The notes: generated from the letters alone by a model not told the origin. A stretch of DNA of 64,000 nt from Streptomyces sp. CB02923 (GCF_001905005.1 NZ_LWKZ01000026.1:372001-436000), one strand, 5' to 3'; shown: positions 1 to 8,839, numbered from the stretch's first letter. A program made the numbers and translations.

Positions 1-533
1 CGCTCACGCCCGCCGACGACCCCCACCACCCGGGCACCGCGGGCCCGCCCGTGCCGGACGCCGGAGTCCGTACGGGCGAGGACGGTGAACTGCTGGTACG
101 CGGCCCCTTCGTCACCCCCGGCTACCTCGGCGCCCCCGAAGCCACCGCGCGGGTCCTGACGCCCGGCGGCGAACTGCGCACCGGAGACGTCGGACGGGTG
201 GCGGACGACGGGGGCGTCACCGTCCTGGACCGCCTCAAGGACGTGATCCTGTGCGGTGGTTACACCGTCTATCCCGCCGAGGTGGAGCGGGTGATCGCCG
301 CCCATCCGTCGGTGGCCGCGGTCGCCGTCACCGCCATGCCGGACGCGGTGCGCGGCGAGTCCCCGCAGGCCTGGATCGCCGTCGTCGAAGGCCGGGCGGC
401 CGACGAGGCGGCGGTCCTCGCCCACTGCCGGGCGCACCTGGCCCCGTACAAGATCCCCCGTCGTACGACGTTCCTGCCCGAACTCCCCACCACCGCGGGC
501 GGCAAGGTCGCGCGCGGCCGGCTGCCCCGTTAG
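1..533 (+). CDS. AMP-forming acyl-CoA/acyl-acid ligase, C-terminal part (5' end outside window)
   Basis: The reading frame is open from base 3, so this is the C-terminal end of a longer gene. It carries the end of the adenylate-forming core and the whole mobile C-terminal subdomain: GELLVRG, a YLG segment, RTGDVG, the hinge DRLKDVILCGGYTVYP, and the catalytic lysine region TAGGKVARG close to the stop. In this family these elements adenylate a carboxylic acid with ATP and pass it to CoA or a carrier thiol. The substrate cannot be told without the N-terminal pocket. The stop overlaps the ribosome binding site of the FAD monooxygenase that follows 9 bases later, so the two are probably co-translated. 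Confidence 0.88.
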   Translation, partial: LTPADDPHHPGTAGPPVPDAGVRTGEDGELLVRGPFVTPGYLGAPEATARVLTPGGELRTGDVGRVADDGGVTVLDRLKDVILCGGYTVYPAEVERVIAAHPSVAAVAVTAMPDAVRGESPQAWIAVVEGRAADEAAVLAHCRAHLAPYKIPRRTTFLPELPTTAGGKVARGRLPR

Positions 534-542
534 GAGGCCGTC

Positions 543-1715
543 ATGGACACCACTGCCGCACCACACGTCCTCGTCGCGGGGGCGGGCCCGGTCGGGCTGG
601 CCACCGCCCTGCTGCTGCGTGCCCGCGGCGCGTCCGTCACCGTCCTGGAGGCGGCGGCGGAGGGCGCACCGCGGCCCGGCAGCCGGGCGATCTTCCTGCA
701 CCGGCAGTCGCTGGCCACACTCGCCGCCGCCGACCCGGCCCTCGGCGCCGAGCTGGTCGACAACGGGCTGGTCTGGGGCGCGAGATGCACCTCGTTCGCG
801 GGCCGTGAGGTCCACCGCCGTTCGTACGACCCGCCCCCGGCGGACCGTGCGCCGTTCTCCAGCCTCCCGCAGCCGGTCATGGAGGACCTGCTGCGCGCGG
901 CCTGCCGCCGCGCCGGAGCGGACATCCGCTGGGACACCCCGGTCACCGGCGTCGTTTCCGCGCCCGACGGCGTGCTGGTGAGCACTCCGGAGGCCGAGCA
1001 CCAGGCCGGGTACGCCGTCGGCTGCGACGGGGCCAGGTCGGCCGTGCGCCGGGCCATCGGCGTACGGCTGCGCGGGCCGCGCTCCCCGCACGCGTTCCTC
1101 GTGCTCGACGTGGCCGACGACCCCGGGCACCCGCTGCCGCGCGAGCGGGCGTTCCACTACCTCGATCCGCGGATGGCCGGGCGCAACGTGCTGACCGTGC
1201 CGTTCCGCGGCGGGCTGCGGGTGGACGTCCAGTGCCGGCCGGACGACGATCCGGAGGCGCTGGCCGGGGCCTCGGCGGACTGGCTGCCCGGCCTGCTGCC
1301 GGACGGGCACGCCTGCGCCGTCACCTGGTCCTCGCACTACCGGTTCCAGCAGGTGGTCGCCGACGCCCTCGCCGACGCGCGGGGCCGTGTGCTGCTCGCC
1401 GGGGAGGCGGGGCACCTCTTCGCCCCCTTCGGGGCGCGGGGCCTGAACTCGGGCATCGCCGACGCCGCGGCGGCCGCGGCCGCCGTGACCACCGGCGACG
1501 TGGACGGCTACGCGGCCGCCCGCCACCGGGCCGCCCTGCTCAACCGCCGGGCGGCCGGGTGCGCCCTGACCCACCTCACCGCGCCCGCCCCCTGGCACCG
1601 CGCCGCCCAGCGTCTGGCCGCCGCCGCGGCGCCCCGCTCGCGCCGCGCCGGACGCTGGCTGGACTCCGCCCCGTACGGCCCGCGCGACGCCGGCATTCCC
1701 GGGAGTCGCTACTGA
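543..1715 (+). CDS. FAD-dependent aromatic-type monooxygenase
   Basis: A 390-residue flavoprotein of the PHBH/FAD_binding_3 type. The N-terminus has the dinucleotide fingerprint VAGAGPVGLATALLL (about residues 10-24), a central VGCDGARSAVRRAIG segment matching the DG motif, and LLAGEAGHLFAPFGARGLN, which corresponds to the second FAD/ribose site (usually GDAAH; here GEAGH). There is no thioredoxin-like C-terminal domain, so it is the short form. Such enzymes hydroxylate aromatic or polyketide-like substrates using NAD(P)H and O2. An AGGAGG ribosome binding site overlaps the stop codon of the upstream ligase, which suggests a shared transcript and pathway. The substrate is unknown. Confidence 0.85.
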   Translation: MDTTAAPHVLVAGAGPVGLATALLLRARGASVTVLEAAAEGAPRPGSRAIFLHRQSLATLAAADPALGAELVDNGLVWGARCTSFAGREVHRRSYDPPPADRAPFSSLPQPVMEDLLRAACRRAGADIRWDTPVTGVVSAPDGVLVSTPEAEHQAGYAVGCDGARSAVRRAIGVRLRGPRSPHAFLVLDVADDPGHPLPRERAFHYLDPRMAGRNVLTVPFRGGLRVDVQCRPDDDPEALAGASADWLPGLLPDGHACAVTWSSHYRFQQVVADALADARGRVLLAGEAGHLFAPFGARGLNSGIADAAAAAAAVTTGDVDGYAAARHRAALLNRRAAGCALTHLTAPAPWHRAAQRLAAAAAPRSRRAGRWLDSAPYGPRDAGIPGSRY

Positions 1716-1880
1716 GTACCGGTGCCGCACATTCCTCTCATGTGCGGCGCGGACCGAAGGCGCTGCCGAACATCACCTGCCTCATGCTGCACAGCGGTTT
1801 CCTCTGGTCCCGAACCGTCTTGCGCACGCCGCCGATTACTGCATTCTGGTCACTCGCGACGGTGACCACGAGGGGGCACG

Positions 1881-3914
1881 GTGCAGTCCCGACGTGATCT
1901 GATGATCCGGAAGTTCGTCGGTCAGCGGCTCCTCCGGGCGCACGGTGAGCACACCCGGCACCCGGTCCTGCTGCTGCTCGGCCCCCGCGGCAGCGGCAAG
2001 ACCGCACTGTCGGGCCGCCTGGAGAACTGGGGACGCCGGGCGCCGATGGCCGCGCTGGACCTCGCGGCGCTCGACGACGGGGTGCATCACCCCGTCGACG
2101 TACTGGCCCGCATCGCCTTCCAGCTCAACGCCCGCCGCCCGGACTTCCCGCCGCTGGCCCTGCCCTCCTTCGCCGTACTGCTGATGGCGCTGTCCACCGA
2201 GGCCGACCCGGAGAGCCGGGACGCCGCGCTGGGCCAGATGCGTGAGGCGCTGCGGACGGGCCGCGCGGAGGACCATTCCCTGGCGGTGCTGCGGGAACTG
2301 GTGACCTCGGTCGGCGTGCCGATGGGGCTGCCCGGCTGGTCGGCGGCGGCCGTGCCGCTGATACAGGGATGGCAGCGGGCCCGGGTGTGGTGGGGCGTGC
2401 ACCGGCGGCTGGGCCGGGTACCGCGGGGCGGCTCCCGGCCCCAGGTGCCGGCGGACGCCCTCGTCGAGCTGAACCAGCACTTCCGGCACGGCACGGCGGC
2501 ACAACGGGAGCGCGCCGAGTCGGTACTGCTACAGGCGTTCCTCGCCGACCTCCAGGGCGCCTACACCAAGCGCGGCGGTGACCGCATCCGCACCCTGCGC
2601 TGCCTGGTGCTGCTGGACAACGCCGACAGCGAGCTGGGCGACGCGTTCCTCCAGGCCCTGGTCGAGGCGCGGGCCGCCGGGTCCGGACTCCCCGACCCGC
2701 TGGTGGTCGTGGCGAGTGCGCGCCGCGCGCCGGACGTACTGCGGCAACTGGAACAAGGGCCCCGGCAGCTCGGCAACTACCTGTCGTGCTGGCAGCAGCC
2801 GGAGCAGGAGGACGGGCCGGAGCTGTTCGTACCGCGGATGGTCGCCCGGCCCGGCGGCGGTGCCCGGCTGGAGGTGGCGCAGTTGCGTCCGCTGGACCGG
2901 GCCGAGGTGCAGGAGCGGGCCGGCCCGTACACGAAGCGGATGCCGCAGGCGGCGCTGGCGGGCATCACGCATCCGGTGGCCTGGCTGGGCCGTACGGTCC
3001 ACGAGCTGACGCGCGGCCACCCGGCCGCGACCGCCGCGGTGCTGGACGCGCTGGAGGACTTCGCGCCGGAGGTGCCCTGCGGCCGGCGGCTGCGCATGGT
3101 GATGGCGCCCGAAGGGCCGCATTCCGTCGCGGACGAGCTGCTGGAGCTGCTGCTCCAGGACCTGCCGCGGGAACTGGCCGACCGGGCCCTGCCGCGCGCG
3201 GCCGCCGCCGTCACCCTCGGGCAGGCGGCGAGCGCCACCGGCCTGTGGCCGCAGGCCGACGCCCCCGCGCGGTTCCTGCGCGCTCTGGCCCACGACGACC
3301 GGCACGCCGAGCGGGTCGCTTTCGACGGGCAGCAGCACAGCGCGCTGCCGGACATCGTCCGCAGACTGCTGCTGGGCAGGCTGTCGCTGGCCCCGGCGCC
3401 CTCCGGCGCCGTCCCGCCGTGGGACCTCACGCACGAACTCCTCCGGGACACCGCGGAGTCGGGCCGCGCCCGCGCCTATCACCGGCTGGCGGGCGGTGAC
3501 ATCCAGGGCACCGCGGCCTATCTGCACGGCCGTTTCCTCGGCGTGTGCGAGGGAGACGTCCCGGCGCAGACGTGGTGCGAGGAGCTGTCCTGGGTCCAGC
3601 GCGCGCCGCACCGCTGGGAGGCGGACGCCCTGGGGCGTTCCGCGGGCGCGGAGTTCCAGCACCGGATCGCGCGGGCGCAGAGCCCGCCCGACCAGCTGAC
3701 GGTCACCCGCCTGCTGGTCGCCGGGTGGATCACCACCCACCCGGCGGCCGACCCGTACGCGGCGCTGTGGTCCGACCCGCTGGGGGATCCGGCGGCCGAG
3801 CTGTACCCGAAGATCGCCGATGCACTGCAGACCCTGAGCGGCCGGCTGAACGACGAAACGGACCACGACGTGCTGTGGCAGCGGGCGGCCGCCTACGAGA
3901 GGAAACCCTGGTGA
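1881..3914 (+). CDS. P-loop NTPase (STAND/AAA-like), function unknown
   Basis: A 677-residue protein starting at GTG behind a GAGGGGG ribosome binding site. A clear Walker A, GPRGSGKT (residues 34-41), lies at the very N-terminus and a Walker B-like CLVLLDNAD lies near residue 240. The rest is a helical region without a catalytic domain I recognise. This architecture fits a signal-transduction ATPase more than an enzyme. The next gene starts 7 bases after the stop and encodes a membrane-anchored protein with a periplasmic-binding fold, so the natural reading is an intracellular NTPase working with an extracellular ligand sensor. No signal peptide or transmembrane segment was seen. The role is inference from context. 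Confidence 0.7.
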   Translation: MQSRRDLMIRKFVGQRLLRAHGEHTRHPVLLLLGPRGSGKTALSGRLENWGRRAPMAALDLAALDDGVHHPVDVLARIAFQLNARRPDFPPLALPSFAVLLMALSTEADPESRDAALGQMREALRTGRAEDHSLAVLRELVTSVGVPMGLPGWSAAAVPLIQGWQRARVWWGVHRRLGRVPRGGSRPQVPADALVELNQHFRHGTAAQRERAESVLLQAFLADLQGAYTKRGGDRIRTLRCLVLLDNADSELGDAFLQALVEARAAGSGLPDPLVVVASARRAPDVLRQLEQGPRQLGNYLSCWQQPEQEDGPELFVPRMVARPGGGARLEVAQLRPLDRAEVQERAGPYTKRMPQAALAGITHPVAWLGRTVHELTRGHPAATAAVLDALEDFAPEVPCGRRLRMVMAPEGPHSVADELLELLLQDLPRELADRALPRAAAAVTLGQAASATGLWPQADAPARFLRALAHDDRHAERVAFDGQQHSALPDIVRRLLLGRLSLAPAPSGAVPPWDLTHELLRDTAESGRARAYHRLAGGDIQGTAAYLHGRFLGVCEGDVPAQTWCEELSWVQRAPHRWEADALGRSAGAEFQHRIARAQSPPDQLTVTRLLVAGWITTHPAADPYAALWSDPLGDPAAELYPKIADALQTLSGRLNDETDHDVLWQRAAAYERKPW

Positions 3915-3921
3915 CCGCCGG

Positions 3922-5433
3922 ATGAGTGACGAGGACCAGCTCACAGCCCCGCGGCCGCGGCCCCGCGCCTGGCTGCGGGCCGCCGTCGCGGTGGCCGCGG
4001 CGGGCGCCCTGGGCGTCGGCGGGTACCTGGCGTACGAAGCGGTGTTCGTACGGTGTGCCGACGGGGTGTACGCGGAGGGGCCGCGCGGCGAGTGCGTGGG
4101 CGTCACCGACGGCTCGTACGTCTTCGACGCGGCACTTCGGGACATCTCCCGGCAGATCCTCGACGAGAACCGCCGGGTGGCGAAGTCCGGCAAGCCCTGG
4201 GTCTCGGTGGCCTACTTCCAGCCGATGACGCCGGGCACCGGTGACCGGGGGCGCGACAGCATACGGCGGGAACTGGAGGGGGCCTACCTGGCCCAGCGGG
4301 AGCTGAACGATCCGGGGCGCGGCGGGCGCGGCGACTCACCGCAGATCAAGCTCCTGCTGGCGAACAGCGGCGCCGGGTCGCAGCAGTGGCAGCCGGTGGT
4401 CGACCAGCTCAAGGAGATGAAGGACGGGGACCGGCACCTGGTCGCCGTGGCGGGCCTGGGGCAGAGCCGCCGGACCACCCAGCAGGCGATCGACGCCCTG
4501 CGGGAGGCCCGGATTCCCATGATGGGCTCGACCGTGACGGCCGACGGCATCAACCCGCCCGGACAGACCGGCTTCTGGCGGGTCGCGGCGACCAACTCCG
4601 ACCAGGCATCGGCCGCGGTGCGCCACCTGCGGACCCTGCAAAACCGCCCGGGGCGGCAGCGCCCCTACCGTGTGACGACCATCAGGGACCGCAGCGAACA
4701 GGACACCTACAGCACGTCCCTGTACCGGAGTTTCACCGCGGCCGCCGCACGCCACGGCCTGAAGGTCACCGACCTCGGGCTGGCCTACAGTTCGGCCGAC
4801 CCCGCCACCGCCAACGCCTTCTCCTCGCTCGCCGACCGGGTGTGCGCCGATCCGCCGGACGCCCTGTACTTCGCGGGCCGGGGGCGCGCGCTGCGCGTCT
4901 TCATCGAGGCGATGTCCGCCGCCGGCCGGCGCTGCCCGACCACGGTGGTCACCGGTGACGACGTGATCGGCGTCTTCGACGTACCGGAGAGCTACGAGGC
5001 GCGCCGGACGTTCCGGAAGGTGTGGGAACTCAGCCGCCTCACCGTGCACCACACCGTACTGGCCCACCCCGACCAGTGGACGGACGCGTACCCCGGCTCC
5101 GACAACCCGCTGCCGCAGTTCCGCGACCACTACCGGCAGGACATCCGCCGCCTGGACACCGAACTGGCCGACGGCCAGGCCATGATGGGCCACGACGCGC
5201 TGCTCACCCTGGGCGTGGCCATCCGCGACGGCGCGGGCCGGCAGGGCAACAGCCCGGTCTCCACCGGCAGCACCCGCCAGATGCTGTTACAGATCAGCGG
5301 CAGCAAACCGGTGTACGGCGTGAGCGGGCCGATCCGTTTCGACGACCGCGGCGACCCGGTGGGCAAGCCGCTCGCGCTGGTGGAATTGGAGCCGGACGGC
5401 TCGTACGACTTCCGCAAGGTGGTGTGGCCGTAG
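3922..5433 (+). CDS. Membrane-anchored periplasmic-binding-fold (type 1) protein
   Basis: A 503-residue protein with a short Arg/Pro-rich cytoplasmic head, one hydrophobic segment (about residues 16-38) and no lipobox cysteine at a signal-peptidase II site, so it should stay anchored with its body outside. The exterior resembles the branched-chain amino-acid binding / ABC substrate-binding type 1 fold: repeated Rossmann-like segments such as LLLANSGAGSQQW, VAVAGLGQS and ALYFAGRGRALRVFIEAM. No ABC permease or ABC ATPase is adjacent; instead it follows the P-loop NTPase by 7 bases. A TTA codon (5287-5289) is present, so translation may depend on the developmental tRNA bldA. It is more likely a sensor than a transporter part, but that is inferred. 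Confidence 0.72.
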   Translation: MSDEDQLTAPRPRPRAWLRAAVAVAAAGALGVGGYLAYEAVFVRCADGVYAEGPRGECVGVTDGSYVFDAALRDISRQILDENRRVAKSGKPWVSVAYFQPMTPGTGDRGRDSIRRELEGAYLAQRELNDPGRGGRGDSPQIKLLLANSGAGSQQWQPVVDQLKEMKDGDRHLVAVAGLGQSRRTTQQAIDALREARIPMMGSTVTADGINPPGQTGFWRVAATNSDQASAAVRHLRTLQNRPGRQRPYRVTTIRDRSEQDTYSTSLYRSFTAAAARHGLKVTDLGLAYSSADPATANAFSSLADRVCADPPDALYFAGRGRALRVFIEAMSAAGRRCPTTVVTGDDVIGVFDVPESYEARRTFRKVWELSRLTVHHTVLAHPDQWTDAYPGSDNPLPQFRDHYRQDIRRLDTELADGQAMMGHDALLTLGVAIRDGAGRQGNSPVSTGSTRQMLLQISGSKPVYGVSGPIRFDDRGDPVGKPLALVELEPDGSYDFRKVVWP

Positions 5434-5645
5434 GCACGGCAGCACGGCACCGCGCCCCTCGCTCCGACGGCGTGACGGCCCTGCCGGAGAGGGCTGTTCG
5501 GCCTGGAGGAAGGGCTGTTCGGCCCGTGCCCCGGCGTTCGCGGCCGGCGGACCCTGGGGGTGTGACCCCGGCCTCGGGGAGGCGCCGGTGGCCCGGCCGG
5601 CACGGCCGCGGGCGCCGGTGCCGCGCAGGAAGCGGAGGTGGAGCG

Positions 5646-6101
5646 GTGAGGACGACGACCGGACGGCTCGGTGCGCTGCCGGCGGAGCACCGTGAGCGGC
5701 TGATGGCGCGGGCCCGGGAGGTCTCCTTCCCGGCCGGGACGCGGATCTTCGAGGAGGACCGGAAGGCCGACCGCTTCTGGATCATCCGTACCGGAGCGGT
5801 CCAGCTCGACGTCCGGGTGCCGGGCCGCCGGGCCGCGGTGGTCGGGACGCTGCACCCGGGCGACCTGCTGGGCTGGTCGTGGCTGTTCCCGCCGTACAGC
5901 TGGCATCTGGGGGCGGAGACCCTGAGCCCCGTGCGTGCCTGGGAGTTCGACGCGCAGGACGTACGGGAACTGTGCCGCGAGGACCCCGCGCTGGGGCACG
6001 CGCTGGTGCTCCGGTACGCCGAGGTGATCGGGGACCGGCTGCAGTGCGAGCGCACCCGGCTGCTCGACCTCTACGGGCCGTACGGGCGCGGCGTGCACTG
6101 A
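5646..6101 (+). CDS. Cyclic nucleotide-binding domain protein (Crp-like sensor without HTH)
   Basis: A 151-residue protein. The start is taken as GTG at 5646 because GGAGG (5634-5638) sits 7 bases upstream. It is a single cNMP-binding jelly roll: FPAGTRIFEEDRKADRFWII, GAVQLDV, LHPGDLLGWSWLFPP and the final helices. The phosphate-binding cassette is not the classical GExAL-R-A form (here GDLLGWSWL), so the ligand may not be cAMP. There is no C-terminal helix-turn-helix, which rules out a normal Crp/FNR regulator. Stand-alone domains of this kind next to CBS proteins are common in actinobacteria. The following gene is such a CBS protein. Confidence 0.75.
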   Translation: MRTTTGRLGALPAEHRERLMARAREVSFPAGTRIFEEDRKADRFWIIRTGAVQLDVRVPGRRAAVVGTLHPGDLLGWSWLFPPYSWHLGAETLSPVRAWEFDAQDVRELCREDPALGHALVLRYAEVIGDRLQCERTRLLDLYGPYGRGVH

Positions 6102-6304
6102 CCACCTGTGTCCGGGCTCCGGCCGGGCGCCCGGAGTCCGGGCACAGGTTCAGGGCGCCGGGGCCGGCGAATCCTCCTCACGCCGCCGGCCCCGGCTCCG
6201 GGCAAAGTCCCGGCTCCGGCTCCGGGCACGATGGACGGGTGTGTGGTGCACGGGCCCGCGATGCACAACCCTGGGAGAAGGAGCCCGCGCTGAAGGAGTC
6301 CGTG

Positions 6305-6976
6305 ATGCAGGAGCCCGTGACGCAGGGGAACAGCCCTCGCACCGTCGGCGACGTGATGACCCGCACCGTGATCAGTATCGGCCGTGCCGCCCCGTTCAAG
6401 GAGATCGTCCGCACGATGGAGCAGTGGAAGGTCAGCGCCCTGCCCGTCGTCGAGGGAGAGGGGCGGGTGGTCGGTGTGGTGTCCGAGGCCGATCTGCTGC
6501 CCAAGGAGGAGTTCCGCGACCACACGCCCTCGCGCATCGAGCAGATGCGCGTACTGGACGCCCTGATCAAGTCCGGTGGTGTCACGGCCGACGAGCTGAT
6601 GACGGCGCCCGCCGTCACCGTGCACGCGGACGCCACCCTCGCGCAGGCCGCGCGCACCATGGCCTGGTACCGGATCAAACGGATGCCGGTGGTGGACGCC
6701 CTCGGCAGGCTCGAAGGCGTCGTCAGCCGCAGCGACCTCCTCAAGGTCTTCCTGCGCGAGGACGAGGACATCGCCGAGGAGGTCCGGCGGACGGTCGTCG
6801 GCCAGCTCTTCGCATCCCGGAGGAATCACCTGACCGTCGAGGTCTCCCAGGGCATCGTGACCCTCGCCGGCACCATCGGCGACACCTCGCTCATACCGGT
6901 GGCGGCGCGCCTGGCACGGGCCGTCGAAGGCGTGGTCGACGTCGACATGCAGCTCAGGGGCGGCGGCCGCCCCTGA
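6305..6976 (+). CDS. CBS-pair and BON domain protein
   Basis: A 223-residue cytoplasmic protein. AAGGAG (6293-6298) places the start at ATG 6305. Two CBS motifs are visible: VGDVMTRTVISI...ALPVVEGEGRVVGVVSEADLL (about 12-70) and ELMTAPAVTVHAD...RMPVVDALGRLEGVVSRSDLL (about 95-155). A BON-like segment follows (VRRTVVGQLF...VTLAGTIGDTS, about 165-220). CBS pairs bind adenosine nucleotides as energy sensors; the BON domain is usually linked to membrane or phospholipid contact. It probably forms a small stress-sensing pair with the upstream cyclic-nucleotide-binding protein. The downstream hairpin at 6983 likely ends the transcript. Confidence 0.85.
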   Translation: MQEPVTQGNSPRTVGDVMTRTVISIGRAAPFKEIVRTMEQWKVSALPVVEGEGRVVGVVSEADLLPKEEFRDHTPSRIEQMRVLDALIKSGGVTADELMTAPAVTVHADATLAQAARTMAWYRIKRMPVVDALGRLEGVVSRSDLLKVFLREDEDIAEEVRRTVVGQLFASRRNHLTVEVSQGIVTLAGTIGDTSLIPVAARLARAVEGVVDVDMQLRGGGRP

Positions 6977-7251
6977 GGGCCGGGGGCGGCCGATGACGGC
7001 CGGCCGCCCCTTCCGGCCGCCGGGGTGACGCACGCCCCGGCGGCCGGGACCCGGCCGCCGTCGTACACGCTGAACCCCAGCCGGACGACCGCGGTCAGGG
7101 TGGCATGGCCGGGCGCAGTCACCAGACAGTCGACCGTGCCTTCGGAGGTGTAGGTGATGCGGATGTCGGCGTCCTCCAGGTACGGCAGGCGGAATGCGGC
7201 GGCCCCGGTGACGCCCGCCCGGCACATCACCCCGAAGCAGCAACTGCCCAT
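6826..7251 (-). CDS. Hypothetical protein, doubtful
   Basis: An open frame of 141 residues starting at ATG 7251. The first 80 codons, outside the CBS gene, show the strong G/C third-position bias expected of a real Streptomyces gene and a believable protein texture (LPYLEDADIRITYTSEGTVD). The last 50 codons run antisense through the end of the CBS-BON gene, where bias carries no information. It could be a real small gene with a long convergent overlap, or the remnant of a gene whose 3' end was lost. No family is recognised. Confidence 0.3.
   Translation of the reverse strand: MGSCCFGVMCRAGVTGAAAFRLPYLEDADIRITYTSEGTVDCLVTAPGHATLTAVVRLGFSVYDGGRVPAAGACVTPAAGRGGRPSSAAPGPQGRPPPLSCMSTSTTPSTARARRAATGMSEVSPMVPARVTMPWETSTVR
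6983..7010 (+). terminator. Hairpin after the CBS-BON gene
   Basis: GGGGCGGCCG (6983-6992) and CGGCCGCCCC (7001-7010) are perfect reverse complements around an 8-base loop, starting 6 bases after the stop codon. There is no T tract, so this is a GC hairpin terminator of the kind common in Streptomyces rather than a classical one. Confidence 0.55.
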
Positions 7252-7341
7252 GAGCCGACGGTCGTACAGCAGCGGTGAGCGTGCGCCCGGAGGCTGATCC
7301 GGTGCGGCGCGGGCGTCGGCCGTCGTGAGACGGGGTCGGTG

Positions 7342-7833
7342 CTATGCCGGTTCGGGGGCCTGGGTGTGGTGGTCCAGCAGACGGGTGAGCAGGTGCACGA
7401 ACTGGTCGCGTTCGGCCGGGTTCAGCGGTGCGAGCAGGTCGTCGTGCAGGTCGTCCAGGAGCTTGTCGAGGTGGTGCAGGTGACGGCGGCCCCGGGCGGA
7501 GATCGTGATGATGTTGCGGCGCCGGTCCGCGGGGTCCGGTGCCCGCTCGACGAGGTCACGCTCGGCGAGTTCGTTGAGGACGCCGACCATGTCGCTGCGG
7601 TGGATGCCGGAGCGCTTGCTCAGCTCCGCCTGGCTGCCCGGCCCGTACTCCTGGAGGGAGGCGAGCACGGCGTAGTGCCATTTGCGGGCGTCGGCCCGGG
7701 CCAGGCCCTCGGTGATCAGGCGGTCCGACCGCATGGTCAGCTGCGACAACAGCCGGCTCGCCCGCCGACGCAGCCGGTGGGGGGTCCTGGGCGCGCTGCC
7801 GTCGGGCAGGTCCGCGGCTTCGGCTCCGGTCAT
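7342..7833 (-). CDS. MarR-family transcriptional regulator
   Basis: A 163-residue winged-helix protein. The HTH is GSQAELSKRSGIHRSDMVGVLNEL (listed here in two halves: GSQAELSKRSG, IHRSDMVGVLNEL), followed by the wing VERAPDPADRRRNIITISARG, both typical of MarR. Dimerisation helices lie at both ends. It is divergent from a dienelactone hydrolase gene, and the 108-base space between them holds two related 17-bp imperfect palindromes. The usual MarR logic applies: repression of itself and the divergent enzyme, lifted by a small ligand, possibly the hydrolase substrate. That regulatory link is inferred from layout and sites. Confidence 0.9.
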   Translation of the reverse strand: MTGAEAADLPDGSAPRTPHRLRRRASRLLSQLTMRSDRLITEGLARADARKWHYAVLASLQEYGPGSQAELSKRSGIHRSDMVGVLNELAERDLVERAPDPADRRRNIITISARGRRHLHHLDKLLDDLHDDLLAPLNPAERDQFVHLLTRLLDHHTQAPEPA

Positions 7834-7852
7834 GCGTCCATCCTACCCATTG

Positions 7853-7910
7853 CGTTAGACGGACCAACGATGTACGTTCACTCGCGCCGAAAACGTTAGT
7901 ACGACAAACG
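7853..7910. promoter_or_regulatory. Twin MarR operator candidates in the divergent promoter
   Basis: CGTTAGACGGACCAACG (7853-7869) and CGTTAGTACGACAAACG (7894-7910) agree at 13 of 17 positions, and each has CGTT...AACG half-sites. Their starts are 41 bp apart, close to four helical turns, so two dimers could bind the same face. The region is AT-richer than its surroundings and sits between the divergent starts at 7833 and 7942. Confidence 0.65.
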
Positions 7911-7941
7911 TTGTTCGGGTGAACTCCGAGGAAGGAAGACC

Positions 7942-8694
7942 TTGCCCACCAAGAACCTGCAGATTCCCACCGCGGACGGCCGGGCCGACGCCTTCGCCGC
8001 TTTTCCCGACGGCGGCGGTCGGCACCCAGGGGTGCTGATGTACGCGGACGCCTTCGGCATCCGTCCCGTGGTGCGGGAGTTGGCCCGCGAACTCGCCGGG
8101 CACGGCTACTACGTACTCGTCCCCAACGTCTTCTACCGGCACGGCCCGACACCGCTGACCGAACTTCCCGAGCACATCGGGGAAGACGTCCGGCCCGCGC
8201 TCATCGCCCGGCTGATGCCCCTGATCGAGGCGCACACCGCCGAACCCGAACGCATCCTGGGCGACGCCGACGCCTACCTCCGATTCCTCACCGCACAGCC
8301 CGAGGTCGGCGCCGGGCCGGTCGGGGTGACCGGCTACTGCATAGGCGGCCTGCTGGCGATGCGCACCGCCTCGGCCCACCCCGGCCAGGTGGCCGCCGTC
8401 GCCGGATTCCACGGCCCCGTGGGCGCCGACGGGCCCGACAGCCTGCGCCGCCTCCTCTCCACCCTCACCGCCCGGGTCCACCTCGGTCACGCCGAGACCG
8501 ACATGACGCCCGCGGCCCTCGACGAGCTCAACCAGGCCCTGGACGCCGCGGGCATCGACCACACCTCGGAGATCTACCCCGGCAGCATCCACGGCTTCAC
8601 GATGTCCGACACCGACGCCTTCAGCGCCGAGGCACTGCAGCAGCACTGGGACCGCCTGCTGCCCCTCCTCGACCGCACGCTGGGCGTCAGCTGA
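7942..8694 (+). CDS. Dienelactone hydrolase family protein
   Basis: A 250-residue alpha/beta hydrolase with a TTG start (7942) preceded by GGAAGGAAG. It has the cysteine nucleophile elbow GYCIGG typical of dienelactone hydrolases, an acid in the HAETDMTP segment and the histidine in SIHGF near the C-terminus, so the Cys-Asp-His triad is complete. The early PDGGGRHPGVLMYADAFG segment is the usual DLH start. Family members hydrolyse cyclic lactones such as dienelactone in aromatic breakdown; many Streptomyces copies have unknown natural substrates. Control by the divergent MarR gene is likely. Confidence 0.88.
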   Translation: MPTKNLQIPTADGRADAFAAFPDGGGRHPGVLMYADAFGIRPVVRELARELAGHGYYVLVPNVFYRHGPTPLTELPEHIGEDVRPALIARLMPLIEAHTAEPERILGDADAYLRFLTAQPEVGAGPVGVTGYCIGGLLAMRTASAHPGQVAAVAGFHGPVGADGPDSLRRLLSTLTARVHLGHAETDMTPAALDELNQALDAAGIDHTSEIYPGSIHGFTMSDTDAFSAEALQQHWDRLLPLLDRTLGVS

Positions 8695-8839
8695 GGCCTC
8701 CGGTTCCGGCGAGCACAGCGGCCTCGCCAGGCATAAGCAAGCGTGACGCGCCAGACACTTTTCAGACATCACACGCTGTTCATCGGCACGACACCTTCAT
8801 ACGGCAACCAGTTGTTAGCTTACCGAGAAGTAGTAATCG

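Noticed and set aside
2529..4193. Minus-strand open frame of over 500 codons opposite the P-loop NTPase gene
   Set aside because: It is the shadow of the plus-strand gene in high-GC DNA: third-position bias is wrong and the translation is Arg/Gly/Gln-rich with no motif.
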